Below, piece by piece: positions 8,371 through 16,638 of a stretch of 64,000 bases of DNA. The DNA is taken from NCBI RefSeq assembly GCF_007197885.1, contig NZ_VKKG01000003.1, positions 1 through 64,000 of the forward strand. Reading direction: 5' to 3'. Position 1 is the first letter of the stretch, and the number at the start of each line of letters is the position of its first letter. A program made the translations under genes and the position numbers. The stretch is from Tessaracoccus rhinocerotis. Its GTDB lineage: Bacteria > Actinomycetota > Actinomycetes > Propionibacteriales > Propionibacteriaceae. The notes beneath the pieces are model-generated. The model saw only the letters and a list, made by a program, of their open reading frames with translations. It did no database searches and was not told the DNA's origin.

Positions 8371-9036
8371 ATGACTGCCGAGGAACTCTGGACGAAGCTG
8401 GACGACTACTACGACTCCCACCTGGTGGCCGAGGACGAGGCCCTCATCGAGGCCAGGCGCGCCCGGGAGGTGGCGGGGCTGCCGGACATCGCCGTCGCCA
8501 CCAACCAGGGCAAGTTCATCCACATGCTGGCGCAGCTGATGGGGGCGCGGCGGATCCTGGAGATCGGCACCCTCGGCGGCTACAGCACCATCTGGCTGGC
8601 GCGCGCCCTGCCCGAGGGCGGCCGGCTCGTGACCCTGGAGTACGAACCCGAGCACGCCCGCGTGGCTGAGGCGAGCGTCGCACGCGCAGGCCTCGCCGAC
8701 GTCGTCGAGGTCCGCGTGGGCGCCGCCCTCGAGTCGCTGCCGGGGCTCGTCGGTGAGGAGCCATTCGACTTCTTCTTCATCGACGCCGACAAGGTCAACA
8801 ACCCCTACTACCTGGAGTGGACCCTCGAGCTGGGGCGCCCGGGCTCGCTCGTCGTGCTGGACAACGTGGTGCGCGGCGGGCAGGTGGTGGACCCGGACGT
8901 GCACGCCCCGGACGTCACGGGGACGCGGGCCGCGATCGAGCTCATCGGCAGCCACCCGCGCCTCGACGGCGTCGCGCTCCAGACCGTCGGCGCCAAGGGC
9001 TGGGACGGCTTCGCGCTCGCGCGCATCCTCGCCTGA
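8371..9036 (+). CDS. Class I SAM-dependent O-methyltransferase, catechol-type
   Basis: 221 residues. The SAM site EIGTLGGYST, the acidic loop LEYEPEHA, the metal-binding FIDADK and the LDNVV motif are those of the O-methyltransferase family 3 (COMT/CCoAOMT-like), which needs a divalent metal and methylates hydroxyls of small phenolics or related compounds. ATG at 8371 with a purine-rich site upstream. Divergent from the aminotransferase by 87 bp. The natural substrate is unknown. Confidence 0.92.
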   Translation: MTAEELWTKLDDYYDSHLVAEDEALIEARRAREVAGLPDIAVATNQGKFIHMLAQLMGARRILEIGTLGGYSTIWLARALPEGGRLVTLEYEPEHARVAEASVARAGLADVVEVRVGAALESLPGLVGEEPFDFFFIDADKVNNPYYLEWTLELGRPGSLVVLDNVVRGGQVVDPDVHAPDVTGTRAAIELIGSHPRLDGVALQTVGAKGWDGFALARILA

Positions 9037-9110
9037 CCGCGCCCGGGGATTCGGCCGGTCCCGCAGGGGGTGGGCCGCCCGAGTCGGCGCGGATCGGGCA
9101 GGATGGGCTC

Positions 9111-10148
9111 ATGTACCCCACCTACGCACCGGATCCGGACCGCTACGACGGTCGGATGCCGTACCGCCGCACGGGCCGCTCGGGCCTGCAGCTCCCCCTG
9201 ATCTCCCTGGGGCTGTGGCAGAACTTCGGCGACGACAAGCCGATGGAGACCCAGCGCGCCATCATCCGTCGCTCCTTCGACGCCGGCATCACGCACTTCG
9301 ACCTCGCCAACAACTACGGGCCGCCCTACGGCCAGGCGGAGATCAACTTCGGCACCATCTTCGCCCAGGACCTGTTGCCCTTCCGCGACGAGCTCATCAT
9401 CTCGACCAAGGCCGGCTACGACATGTGGGCCGGTCCCTACGGCCAGGGCGGCGGCAGCCGCAAGTACGTCCTCGCGAGCCTCGACCAGTCCCTGAAGCGG
9501 ATGGGGCTGGACTACGTCGACATCTTCTACTCGCACCGCTTCGACCCGGACACCCCCATCGAGGAGACGATGATGGCGCTGGACCAGGCGGTTCGCTCCG
9601 GCCGGGCGCTCTACATCGGCATCTCCTCCTACTCGGCGGCCAAGACCCGTGAGGCGGCCAACATCGCCCGCCAGTTGGGCACCCCGATCCTCATCCACCA
9701 GCCCAGCTACAACATGTTCAACCGCTGGATCGAGCCCGACGTGCTCAACGCCTGCGAGAACGACGGCCTTGGCATCATCGCCTTCACCGCACTGGCCCAG
9801 GGTCTGCTCACCGACCGCTACCTGGACGGCATCCCCGAGGACTCGCGGATGGCACGGCCCGGCAGCCTGCCGAAGAGCCAGCTCACCGCCGAGACGTTCT
9901 CCCACATCAAGGCGCTGAACGAGATCGCCGAGTCCCGCGGCCAGAAACTGGCGCAGATGGCGCTGGCGTGGGTGCTGCGCGACGAGCGGGTGACGTCGAC
10001 ACTCATCGGCGCGTCGTCGGTGGAGCAGCTAGAGACCAACCTGGGTGCGCTGGACAACCTTGATTTCAGCGACGACGAGCTGGCCGCGATCGACGAGCAC
10101 GCGGTCGATGCCGGGGTGAACCTGTGGGCGAAGTCGATCGAGGAGTGA
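9111..10148 (+). CDS. Aldo/keto reductase, YghZ (L-glyceraldehyde 3-phosphate reductase) type
   Basis: 345 residues. TIM-barrel aldo/keto reductase with the Asp-Tyr-Lys-His set: FDLANNYG (Asp, Tyr), ISTKAGYDMWAGPYG (Lys) and FYSHRFD (His). The long loop GPYGQGGGSRKY and the N-terminus YRRTGRSGLQLPLISLGLW are typical of the AKR14/YghZ group that reduces L-glyceraldehyde 3-phosphate and methylglyoxal with NADPH. ATG at 9111. The next small gene starts at a GTG that overlaps its stop codon. Confidence 0.92.
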   Translation: MYPTYAPDPDRYDGRMPYRRTGRSGLQLPLISLGLWQNFGDDKPMETQRAIIRRSFDAGITHFDLANNYGPPYGQAEINFGTIFAQDLLPFRDELIISTKAGYDMWAGPYGQGGGSRKYVLASLDQSLKRMGLDYVDIFYSHRFDPDTPIEETMMALDQAVRSGRALYIGISSYSAAKTREAANIARQLGTPILIHQPSYNMFNRWIEPDVLNACENDGLGIIAFTALAQGLLTDRYLDGIPEDSRMARPGSLPKSQLTAETFSHIKALNEIAESRGQKLAQMALAWVLRDERVTSTLIGASSVEQLETNLGALDNLDFSDDELAAIDEHAVDAGVNLWAKSIEE

Positions 10149-10450
10149 GTCGCCGCCGCCCCATCGAGCCGACGGCGGTCGAGGGCGAGCCGCAGGCGGT
10201 CCGCTGGGTGGTGGACACGGGCGAGCTCGGGGTCGGCGAGGTGGACGCCGCCCCGGGAACCCTCGGACCGTTGCTGCAGTACGGGGTCCTGACGCGGGTC
10301 GTCCTGGAGGACGGCGCCGTCGTCACCTGGCTTGCCGACGACCACACCTGGACCGACCACGGCCCGAGGATCCGCGACGCCGTCAACGTCGCCATCGACC
10401 TCGAGGGCTGGGCGCTCGCCGGGAACGGGACGGGTCCCGCGAAGCACTAG
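10145..10450 (+). CDS. Small hypothetical actinobacterial protein
   Basis: 101 residues from the GTG at 10145, which overlaps the aldo/keto reductase stop (GTGA) and has GAGGAG just upstream; an earlier start at 10124 would lie inside the reductase gene. I do not recognise a family. The protein is acidic, with predicted beta-strands (AVRWVVDTGELGVG; LTRVVLEDGAVVTWL) and a C-terminal IRDAVNVAIDLEGW segment. It reads as a small soluble alpha/beta protein. It is coupled to the reductase and followed by a GNAT gene after 9 bp. Confidence 0.7.
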   Translation: MSRRRPIEPTAVEGEPQAVRWVVDTGELGVGEVDAAPGTLGPLLQYGVLTRVVLEDGAVVTWLADDHTWTDHGPRIRDAVNVAIDLEGWALAGNGTGPAKH

Positions 10451-10459
10451 TGTGACGGG

Positions 10460-11125
10460 GTGATCGACGAACTGGCGCAGCTCTACCCGCCCTTCGGCCT
10501 GTCCGTGCGGGCCGGGGACATCACCCTGCGGGTCTTCCGGGACTCCGACCTGCCCGCCTACGCGGAGCTGGTCTCGTCCCCGATCTTCGCCGACGACGAC
10601 GCGCCCCACGTGTTCGCCTGGACCCAGGGGGACCCGGCCAAACGGCTGACCGACTCGCTGCAGTTCCAGTGGGCGGCCCGCTCGTCGGTCGGGCCCGAGG
10701 ACTGGCAGCTGCCGCTGGGCGTGTTCGAGGGCGAGCGCCTCGTCGGGTCGCAGGACCTGAGCGCGAAGCACTTCGCCAAGCTCGGCGTGGTCGGCTCCGG
10801 CTCCTACCTGCGCCTGGACGCGCAGGGACGCGGCATCGGCACGCTGATGCGCCAGATGGTGCTGGTGCTCGCCTTCGACCACCTCGGGGCGGTGCGGGCG
10901 GAGTCCTCCGCCGTCGTCGGCAACGCGGCCTCGCTGGCCGTATCCCGCCACTGCGGCTACGCCCTCGACGGCTTCGAGGTCTCGCTCAACGGTGAACGCC
11001 GGGTCGAGCTGCAGCGGGTGGCGGTCACGCCCGAGACGTTCGTGCGGCCCGACGTCGAAGTCACCGTCAGCGGCGTCACACCCGAACTGCGGACCCTGCT
11101 GGGCGCCGTCCCGGCGGGGTCCTGA
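10460..11125 (+). CDS. GNAT N-acetyltransferase, RimJ/RimL-like
   Basis: 221 residues. The N-terminal ITLRVFRDSDLPAYAELV and the acetyl-CoA motif LDAQGRGIGTLMRQMVL (Q/RxxGxG/A) with the following SSAVVGNAASLAVSRHCGYA are hallmarks of RimJ/RimL-type GNAT enzymes that acetylate protein N-termini or small amines. Start is GTG at 10460. It is probably cotranscribed with the two preceding genes. The last 30 residues beyond the GNAT core are not assigned. Confidence 0.88.
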   Translation: MIDELAQLYPPFGLSVRAGDITLRVFRDSDLPAYAELVSSPIFADDDAPHVFAWTQGDPAKRLTDSLQFQWAARSSVGPEDWQLPLGVFEGERLVGSQDLSAKHFAKLGVVGSGSYLRLDAQGRGIGTLMRQMVLVLAFDHLGAVRAESSAVVGNAASLAVSRHCGYALDGFEVSLNGERRVELQRVAVTPETFVRPDVEVTVSGVTPELRTLLGAVPAGS

Positions 11126-11198
11126 GGGTGCCTGCCAAGGCTGGGACCGTGAACCCGACCAGACCAGCTGGCCGCCAACCCGACCCCCGGGGCCGGGC

Positions 11199-13883
11199 AT
11201 GAGCACGGGCGCGAGCCGGCAGCGGATCGACCAGCTGTCGGCCTCGCCCACCGAGGTGCTGCGACGGCTGCGGCACCGACGGCGGATCGTCGCGCTGGTC
11301 GGTGCCTGGCACCACGGCGAGGCGCTGCTCGCACTGGACCCCGACCGCGAACTCGGACCCGACGAGGATCCCTTCGACATCGCCGACGTGCCGCCCGCCC
11401 CCACCGACGGCACCTTCGGCGGCGGCTGGCTCGGCGTGTGGGGCTACCGGCTGGCGCGTCGCCTGGAGGAGGTCGGGCCCGAGCCGCCCCGCCCGGACCC
11501 GCAACCGGACCACGTGCTGGCGCACTACCGCCACGTCCTGCGCCGCACCCGCGGAACCTGGTGGGCCGAGTCCCTCGACGGCCCCGACGCCCTGGCCACC
11601 TGGGTGGAGCAGCTCTCCGCCGAGCTGTTCCCGGCAGACGGCGCCGGCGCCTCCCGACGGCTCCCGTTCGAGTTCACCCCGTTCCGCTCCGTGCCGGCCC
11701 CGGCCGAGCACGAGGCCGCCGTCGCGCGGGTCCAGGAGCACATCGTCGCCGGCGACATCTTCCAGGCCAACCTGTGCCAGCGGCTGGAATCGCGCTTCAC
11801 CGGCGACCCGCTGGACGTGTTCTGCGCCGGCGTCGAGGCGATCGCCCCGGCCTACGCCGCCTACGTGGCCTGGGACGACGGGGCCGTGGTGAGCCTTTCC
11901 CCCGAGCTCTTCCTGCGCCGCACCGGCCGCGAGGTGCTGACCTCGCCCATCAAGGGCACCGCGCCGCTGACGGCCGACCCGGCGGAACTCGTCGCCTCCA
12001 CCAAGGACCGAGCCGAGAACATCATGATCGTCGACCTGATGCGCAACGACCTCGGCCGCGTCTGCGAACCGGGCTCCGTGCGGGTGCCGGCGATGGTCCG
12101 CGCCGAGCGGCACAGCGTCTGGCACCTGGTCTCCGACGTCGTGGGCCACCTCCGCCGCGACCTCACCGATGCCGACCTGCTGCGCGCCACGTTCCCGCCC
12201 GGCTCGATCACCGGGGCGCCGAAGGTGCGCGCCATGCAGGTGATCGCCCAGCAGGAGACCACCGCCCGCGAGGCCTACACCGGGGCCGTCGGCCACCTCA
12301 GCCCCCATGCCGGGCTGGAGCTGAACGTGGCCATCCGCACCCTCGAGTTGTCAGGTGACCGCGCCTGGCTGGGAGTGGGCGGCGGCATCGTCGCCGACTC
12401 CGTGCCCTCGCTGGAGCAGACGGAGTGCCTCACCAAGGCCGAGCCGATCCTGTTGGCGGTCGGGGCCCGGCCTGCTGGCCCCTCGAGGCTCACGAGCTCG
12501 CACCCCGGGGGGAGAACTGTGCCCACCTCCAGTCGTCCTGGGGTGCGAACGGCCGCGAGCCTCGAAGGACCCCGTGCCGTCTTCGAAACGGTCCTCGTGG
12601 TGGACGGCCATGCGGTCGACCTCGACGCCCACCTGGCCCGCCTCGATGCCTCGGTGCGCGCCCTGCACGGCACGACGGTGCGCGCCGGACTGGAGTCTGC
12701 CGTCGCCGCCAGGGTGGCCGGCTCCACGGGCCGACAGCGCCTCAGGATCGACGCCGTGCCCAGCGGCGGATCCGAGGTGGCGCTGAGGCTGGCCCTCGCC
12801 CCACTGCGGGAGGAGCCGGCAGCGTGGGAACTGGACGTGCAGGTGGTCGCCGGGGGCTGGGGCGCGCACAAGTGGGCCGACCGCGACGCCCTCGGCCCCC
12901 ACGTCCCGGGCCGCGACAGGCTGCTCGTGGACACCGACGGCTCCGTCCTCGAGACCGCCCGGGGATCGTTGTTCGTGGTGCTCGACGACGGCGTCCACAC
13001 CCCGCCGCTGGACGGCCGCATCCTGCCCGGCACCGAGCGGGCCCGCGTGCTGGAGAGGCTGCGGGCGGCCGGAATCGGAGTCCACCAGCGTCGGCTCACC
13101 ACCGCCGACCTGACCCGCGCCTCTGAGGTGTTCGTCACCAACGCCCTGCGGGGTACGGTGCCCGTCACGAACTGCCCGGGCGTCGGCCGGTGGTCGGCGG
13201 GCCCGGTCGCGGCCCTGCTGCGCGACGGCGGGGCCGCGCCTGCTCCCGGTCCGACGGGCGGGCGCCGGGGGAGCACGCGGCCTGCGGGGCCGGCGCGCGT
13301 GTTGTTCGTCGACAACTACGACTCGTTCGTCCACAACCTGGTCCAGTACGCCGGTGAGCTGGGCGCCACGACGGAGGTGCTGCGCAATGACGGTGCCGAC
13401 GTCGACGCGTTGGTGGCGAGGCGGTCGGCCGGGGAGTTCACCCACCTGGTGATCTCGCCCGGCCCCGGCACCCCGGACGACGCGGGCATCAGCGCGGAGC
13501 TGGTCCGCAGGCTCGGCCCCACCACCCCCACCCTGGGCGTCTGCCTGGGCCACCAGGTGATCGGCGAGGTCTACGGCGGGCGGGTGGTGCGCGCCGCGGA
13601 GGTGGTGCACGGCAAGCCGTCGCTGGTGCACCACGACGGCGTAGGCGTCTTCACCGGTTTGCCGAGCCCGCTGTCGTGCGCCCGCTACCACTCGCTGGTG
13701 ATCGAGCCGACGTCGGTGCCGGGAGACCTCGTCGTCACGGCGCGGACCGCGTCGGGCGTGATCATGGGGGTCAGGCACCGCGAGCACCCCGTGGAGGGCG
13801 TGCAGATGCACCCCGAGTCGATCCTCACCCACCGCGGACATGACATGCTCGCGAACTTCCTCGCACGCCCGCCGGGCCCTTGA
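11199..13883 (+). CDS. pabBCA: Trifunctional aminodeoxychorismate synthase/lyase: PabB-PabC-PabA fusion
   Basis: 894 residues covering the whole 4-aminobenzoate branch of folate synthesis. Residues about 1-425 are PabB (chorismate-binding; PIKGTAP with Lys252, MIVDLMRNDLGR, GSITGAPK). Residues about 458-690 are PabC, a class IV aminotransferase fold, with AHKWADRD (Lys558, PLP) and DGSVLETARGSLF. Residues about 698-894 are PabA glutamine amidotransferase with Cys782 in GVCLGHQ and the His871/Glu873 pair in MHPES. PabB thus receives ammonia from PabA, and PabC releases pyruvate. The order B-C-A in one chain is unusual; PabA-PabB and PabB-PabC fusions are common. ATG at 11199. Confidence 0.95.
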   Translation: MSTGASRQRIDQLSASPTEVLRRLRHRRRIVALVGAWHHGEALLALDPDRELGPDEDPFDIADVPPAPTDGTFGGGWLGVWGYRLARRLEEVGPEPPRPDPQPDHVLAHYRHVLRRTRGTWWAESLDGPDALATWVEQLSAELFPADGAGASRRLPFEFTPFRSVPAPAEHEAAVARVQEHIVAGDIFQANLCQRLESRFTGDPLDVFCAGVEAIAPAYAAYVAWDDGAVVSLSPELFLRRTGREVLTSPIKGTAPLTADPAELVASTKDRAENIMIVDLMRNDLGRVCEPGSVRVPAMVRAERHSVWHLVSDVVGHLRRDLTDADLLRATFPPGSITGAPKVRAMQVIAQQETTAREAYTGAVGHLSPHAGLELNVAIRTLELSGDRAWLGVGGGIVADSVPSLEQTECLTKAEPILLAVGARPAGPSRLTSSHPGGRTVPTSSRPGVRTAASLEGPRAVFETVLVVDGHAVDLDAHLARLDASVRALHGTTVRAGLESAVAARVAGSTGRQRLRIDAVPSGGSEVALRLALAPLREEPAAWELDVQVVAGGWGAHKWADRDALGPHVPGRDRLLVDTDGSVLETARGSLFVVLDDGVHTPPLDGRILPGTERARVLERLRAAGIGVHQRRLTTADLTRASEVFVTNALRGTVPVTNCPGVGRWSAGPVAALLRDGGAAPAPGPTGGRRGSTRPAGPARVLFVDNYDSFVHNLVQYAGELGATTEVLRNDGADVDALVARRSAGEFTHLVISPGPGTPDDAGISAELVRRLGPTTPTLGVCLGHQVIGEVYGGRVVRAAEVVHGKPSLVHHDGVGVFTGLPSPLSCARYHSLVIEPTSVPGDLVVTARTASGVIMGVRHREHPVEGVQMHPESILTHRGHDMLANFLARPPGP
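12484..12564. repeat. 81-bp inverted-repeat insertion in the PabB-PabC linker
   Basis: Nested inverted arms CGAGGCTC (12484-12491) / GAGCCTCG (12557-12564) and CGCACCCC (12499-12506) / GGGGTGCG (12540-12547) flank a short loop. The span is exactly 27 codons and encodes a low-complexity Ser/Pro/Gly/Arg linker between two catalytic domains. The loop contains GAACTGTGCCCACC, which is nearly repeated (13 of 14) at 31821-31834 in an intergenic element, so this looks like a small palindromic element captured in frame. Confidence 0.6.
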
Positions 13884-13913
13884 CAGTTGCCTGGGAGCGA
13901 GCCAGGGCGTCGG

Positions 13914-15131
13914 TCAGTCGATGGCCGCGTGGTGGGGCGTCACGATCGGCTCCTTGGCCGGGCCGACGGTCAGGGCGGCGATTCCCGTCGTGATGGGAAC
14001 CGACAGCACCAGCCCGATCGCGCTCGCGAGGGTGCGCACCACCTCCCCGGCGAACATCTCCACCCCGAACAGGGCGAGGGTGTCGCGGTTGGTGAAGTAC
14101 AGCAGCAGGAGGATCGCCAGCGCGCTGCCCGCGTAGGCGAACACGATGGTGTAGATCGTGGAGGCGATGTGGTCACGGCCGATCCGCATCCCCGCGGCGA
14201 ACACCTTCCGGCGCGTCCACTCGGGAGCCGCGCCGCGCAGCTCCCACACGGCCGAGCTCTGCGTGATGGTGACGTCGTTGAGCACGCCGAGGCCGCCGAT
14301 GATGATGCCCACCATCAGGAGTTCCTGGAAGTTGAGGCCGCCGACCAGCTGGGAGAGGTCGTACTCGGCCTCGTCCGCGAACCCGGACAGGCGGGCCGCG
14401 CGCACCGCGACCATCCCCAGCCCCGTCGTCACCGCCAGCCCGAGCAGCGTGCCGGCGAGTGCCGTCGACGTCCGTACGGAGATGCCGTGGGCGACGTAGA
14501 GGACCACGAACATGATGACCGTGGAACCCGCCAGCGCCACGGGCATGCCGGGCCTGCCGACGATCAGCGCGGGCAGCATGAAGCCCATCAGGACGTAGGC
14601 GGCCACGCCCAGTCCGATCAGCGCGAACAGGCCCTTCCAACGGGCGACGGCGACCACGCAGATCACGAACAGCACGGCCAGGGTGATCAGGACTGGGAGT
14701 CGGTCGGTGCCGGAGTAGGAGTAGATCGGACCGTTCTCGGTGGCGATCCGGGCCACCTCGATGCTGTCGCCGGCGCGCAGCCCCGCCTGCGCCTGCGGGC
14801 CCAGCAGTTCGACGGCGACCACCTCGCCGGCGTCCTCGCCGGTGGCGATCTCCACGTTCGCCGTCTGGCAGGGGGCCTCGGAGCCGGAGTCCTGCATCAT
14901 CTCGCAGCCGGGCTCCACGGAAGCGATGGTGCCGTGCTCGTAGGTGACGCCCGGGGCGTCGTAGACCGGGACGATGGCCTGGGCCATCTCGCCCTGGGAG
15001 GGCCACAGCCAGATCAGACCCGCGACGGCGACGACGCCCACGACCACGAGGAACGCGATCAGGCCGTTGCGTGCCCGCGTGCCCACCTCGACCTTCCCGC
15101 GGCTGGGGATGTGTGAGTGTCCGTGTCCCAT
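13914..15131 (-). CDS. YibE/F-like multi-pass membrane protein
   Basis: 405 residues. One N-terminal membrane segment (about 22-44) is followed by an extracytoplasmic beta-rich domain (about 50-130, with a Cys pair near 76-88) and at least six hydrophobic segments from residue 145 on. The GGLNFQELLMVGIIIGGLGVLNDVTITQSSAVWEL stretch is the conserved core of the YibE/F family, whose transport role is not established. The His-rich start MGHGHSHIP is notable and could bind metal. Convergent with pabBCA (30 bp apart). Confidence 0.88.
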   Translation of the reverse strand: MGHGHSHIPSRGKVEVGTRARNGLIAFLVVVGVVAVAGLIWLWPSQGEMAQAIVPVYDAPGVTYEHGTIASVEPGCEMMQDSGSEAPCQTANVEIATGEDAGEVVAVELLGPQAQAGLRAGDSIEVARIATENGPIYSYSGTDRLPVLITLAVLFVICVVAVARWKGLFALIGLGVAAYVLMGFMLPALIVGRPGMPVALAGSTVIMFVVLYVAHGISVRTSTALAGTLLGLAVTTGLGMVAVRAARLSGFADEAEYDLSQLVGGLNFQELLMVGIIIGGLGVLNDVTITQSSAVWELRGAAPEWTRRKVFAAGMRIGRDHIASTIYTIVFAYAGSALAILLLLYFTNRDTLALFGVEMFAGEVVRTLASAIGLVLSVPITTGIAALTVGPAKEPIVTPHHAAID

Positions 15132-15159
15132 GGGGCGTCAGCCTACCCACCGTGGGCGG

Positions 15160-15181
15160 CGGTGCCGGCGCTTCGGCACCG
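15160..15181. terminator. Hairpin between the glycosidase operon and the YibE/F gene
   Basis: An 8-bp perfect stem CGGTGCCG (15160-15167) / CGGCACCG (15174-15181) with a 6-base loop lies between the GH1 stop (15211) and the YibE/F start (15131), both on the minus strand. It could end the glycosidase transcript, but no T-tract follows in either direction, so the terminator reading is tentative. Confidence 0.35.
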
Positions 15182-15210
15182 ACGCCCCGAGGCCGAGCTT
15201 CCCGGGGTCG

Positions 15211-16638
15211 TCAGGGGAGGTGCCGCGTCGCGGTGAGCTCCCGGAACCAGGTCGCGCTGTCCTTGGGGGTGCGCTCGAGGGTGTCGAAGTCCACCCGGAC
15301 GATTCCGAAACGCTTCGCGTAGCCGTAGCCCCACTCGAAGTTGTCCAGTAGTGACCACACGAAGTAGCCGCGCAGGTCCACACCGGCCTCCAGCGCACGG
15401 TGGGCAGCGGTGAAGTGCCGACGCAGGTAGTCAATCCGCTCGACGTCGGCGATGCTGCCGTCGGGGCCGACGACGTCGTCGAAGGCCGCCCCGTTCTCAG
15501 TGACCATCAGCGGCTGGTCGGGGAACTGCGCGTGCAGGTCGAGGAGGAGCTCCTCGAGCGCCTCGGGCGCGATGTTCCAGCCCATCGCGGTGTGCGGGCC
15601 GGGCTGGGCGACGAACTCCACCACGCCGTCGCTGCCGGGCCAGGCGGTGCCCGCCGAGGCCTTGTGTCCGTCGTGTCCCTGCCGCTCCGATCGCCCGTCC
15701 CAGAGTTGGACCGTCGTCGTGGAGTAGTAGTTGATGCCCAACACGTCGATGGGCTGGTGCACCGTTGCGAGGTCACCGTCGCGGACGAAGGACCAGTCGG
15801 TCACCGACGCGGTGTCGGCGAGCAGGTCCTCGGGGTAGGAGCCGCGCAGCATCGGCCCGGTGAAGGCGCGGTTCGCCAGTGCGTCGATGCGGCGGGTGGC
15901 CTCCGCCGCGCCGTCGCCCACGCCCCGCAGCACGTGGAAGTTCAGGGTGACCGAGTAGTCGGGATCGCCGGTGCTGGCGGCACGCAGCGCCTGCAGGCCC
16001 AGTCCGTGCGCGAGGTTCAGGTGGTGGACCGCCGCCAGGGCGGCCGCGGGCTCGGTGCGGCCGGGTGCGTGGCCACCCTGGCCGTAGCCGAGGTAGGCGG
16101 AGCACCAGGGCTCGTTGAGCGTCGTCCAGGTGTCGATCCTGTCGCCGAGGGCCTCCCCGACGATGGTGGCGTAGTCCGCGAACGCCTCGGCGGTGGAGCG
16201 CACGGCCCAGCCGCCCTCGTCCTCCAGGGTCTGGGGAAGGTCCCAGTGGTAGAGGGTCGCCACCGGCTTGATCCCGCGCTCGAGGAGGCCGTCGACGAGG
16301 CGGCCGTAGAAGTCGAGGCCCGCCGGGTTGGCGGGCCCGCGCCCCGTCGGCTGGATCCGCGGCCAGGCGATGGAGAACCGATAGGCGTCGAGCCCGAGGT
16401 CCACCATCAGGTCCAGGTCCTGCTCCCAGCGGTGGTAGTGGTCGCACGCCACGTCGCCCGTGTCCCCGTTCCAGACCTTGCCGGGGGTGTGGCTGAACGT
16501 GTCCCAGATGGACGGCCCGCGGCCGTCCTCGTCGGCGGCGCCCTCGATCTGGAAGGCGGCGGTGGCGGAGCCGAGGACGAAGCCGGGCGGGAACACGAGG
16601 CCGGAGTCGCGGTGGTCGGGGTTGCCGATGGTGGTCAT
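15211..16638 (-). CDS. GH1 beta-glucosidase/beta-galactosidase
   Basis: 475 residues, cytoplasmic (no signal peptide). GH1 retaining beta-glycosidase with acid/base Glu176 in TLNEP and nucleophile Glu381 in VTENGAA; the N-terminal [19 protein letters not shown] and the C-terminal [16 protein letters not shown] are family signatures. It would hydrolyse beta-linked glucosides or galactosides. Its ATG overlaps the stop of the GH95 gene (ATGA), making it the last cistron of a coupled GH42-GH95-GH1 operon. Confidence 0.95.
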   Translation of the reverse strand: MTTIGNPDHRDSGLVFPPGFVLGSATAAFQIEGAADEDGRGPSIWDTFSHTPGKVWNGDTGDVACDHYHRWEQDLDLMVDLGLDAYRFSIAWPRIQPTGRGPANPAGLDFYGRLVDGLLERGIKPVATLYHWDLPQTLEDEGGWAVRSTAEAFADYATIVGEALGDRIDTWTTLNEPWCSAYLGYGQGGHAPGRTEPAAALAAVHHLNLAHGLGLQALRAASTGDPDYSVTLNFHVLRGVGDGAAEATRRIDALANRAFTGPMLRGSYPEDLLADTASVTDWSFVRDGDLATVHQPIDVLGINYYSTTTVQLWDGRSERQGHDGHKASAGTAWPGSDGVVEFVAQPGPHTAMGWNIAPEALEELLLDLHAQFPDQPLMVTENGAAFDDVVGPDGSIADVERIDYLRRHFTAAHRALEAGVDLRGYFVWSLLDNFEWGYGYAKRFGIVRVDFDTLERTPKDSATWFRELTATRHLP

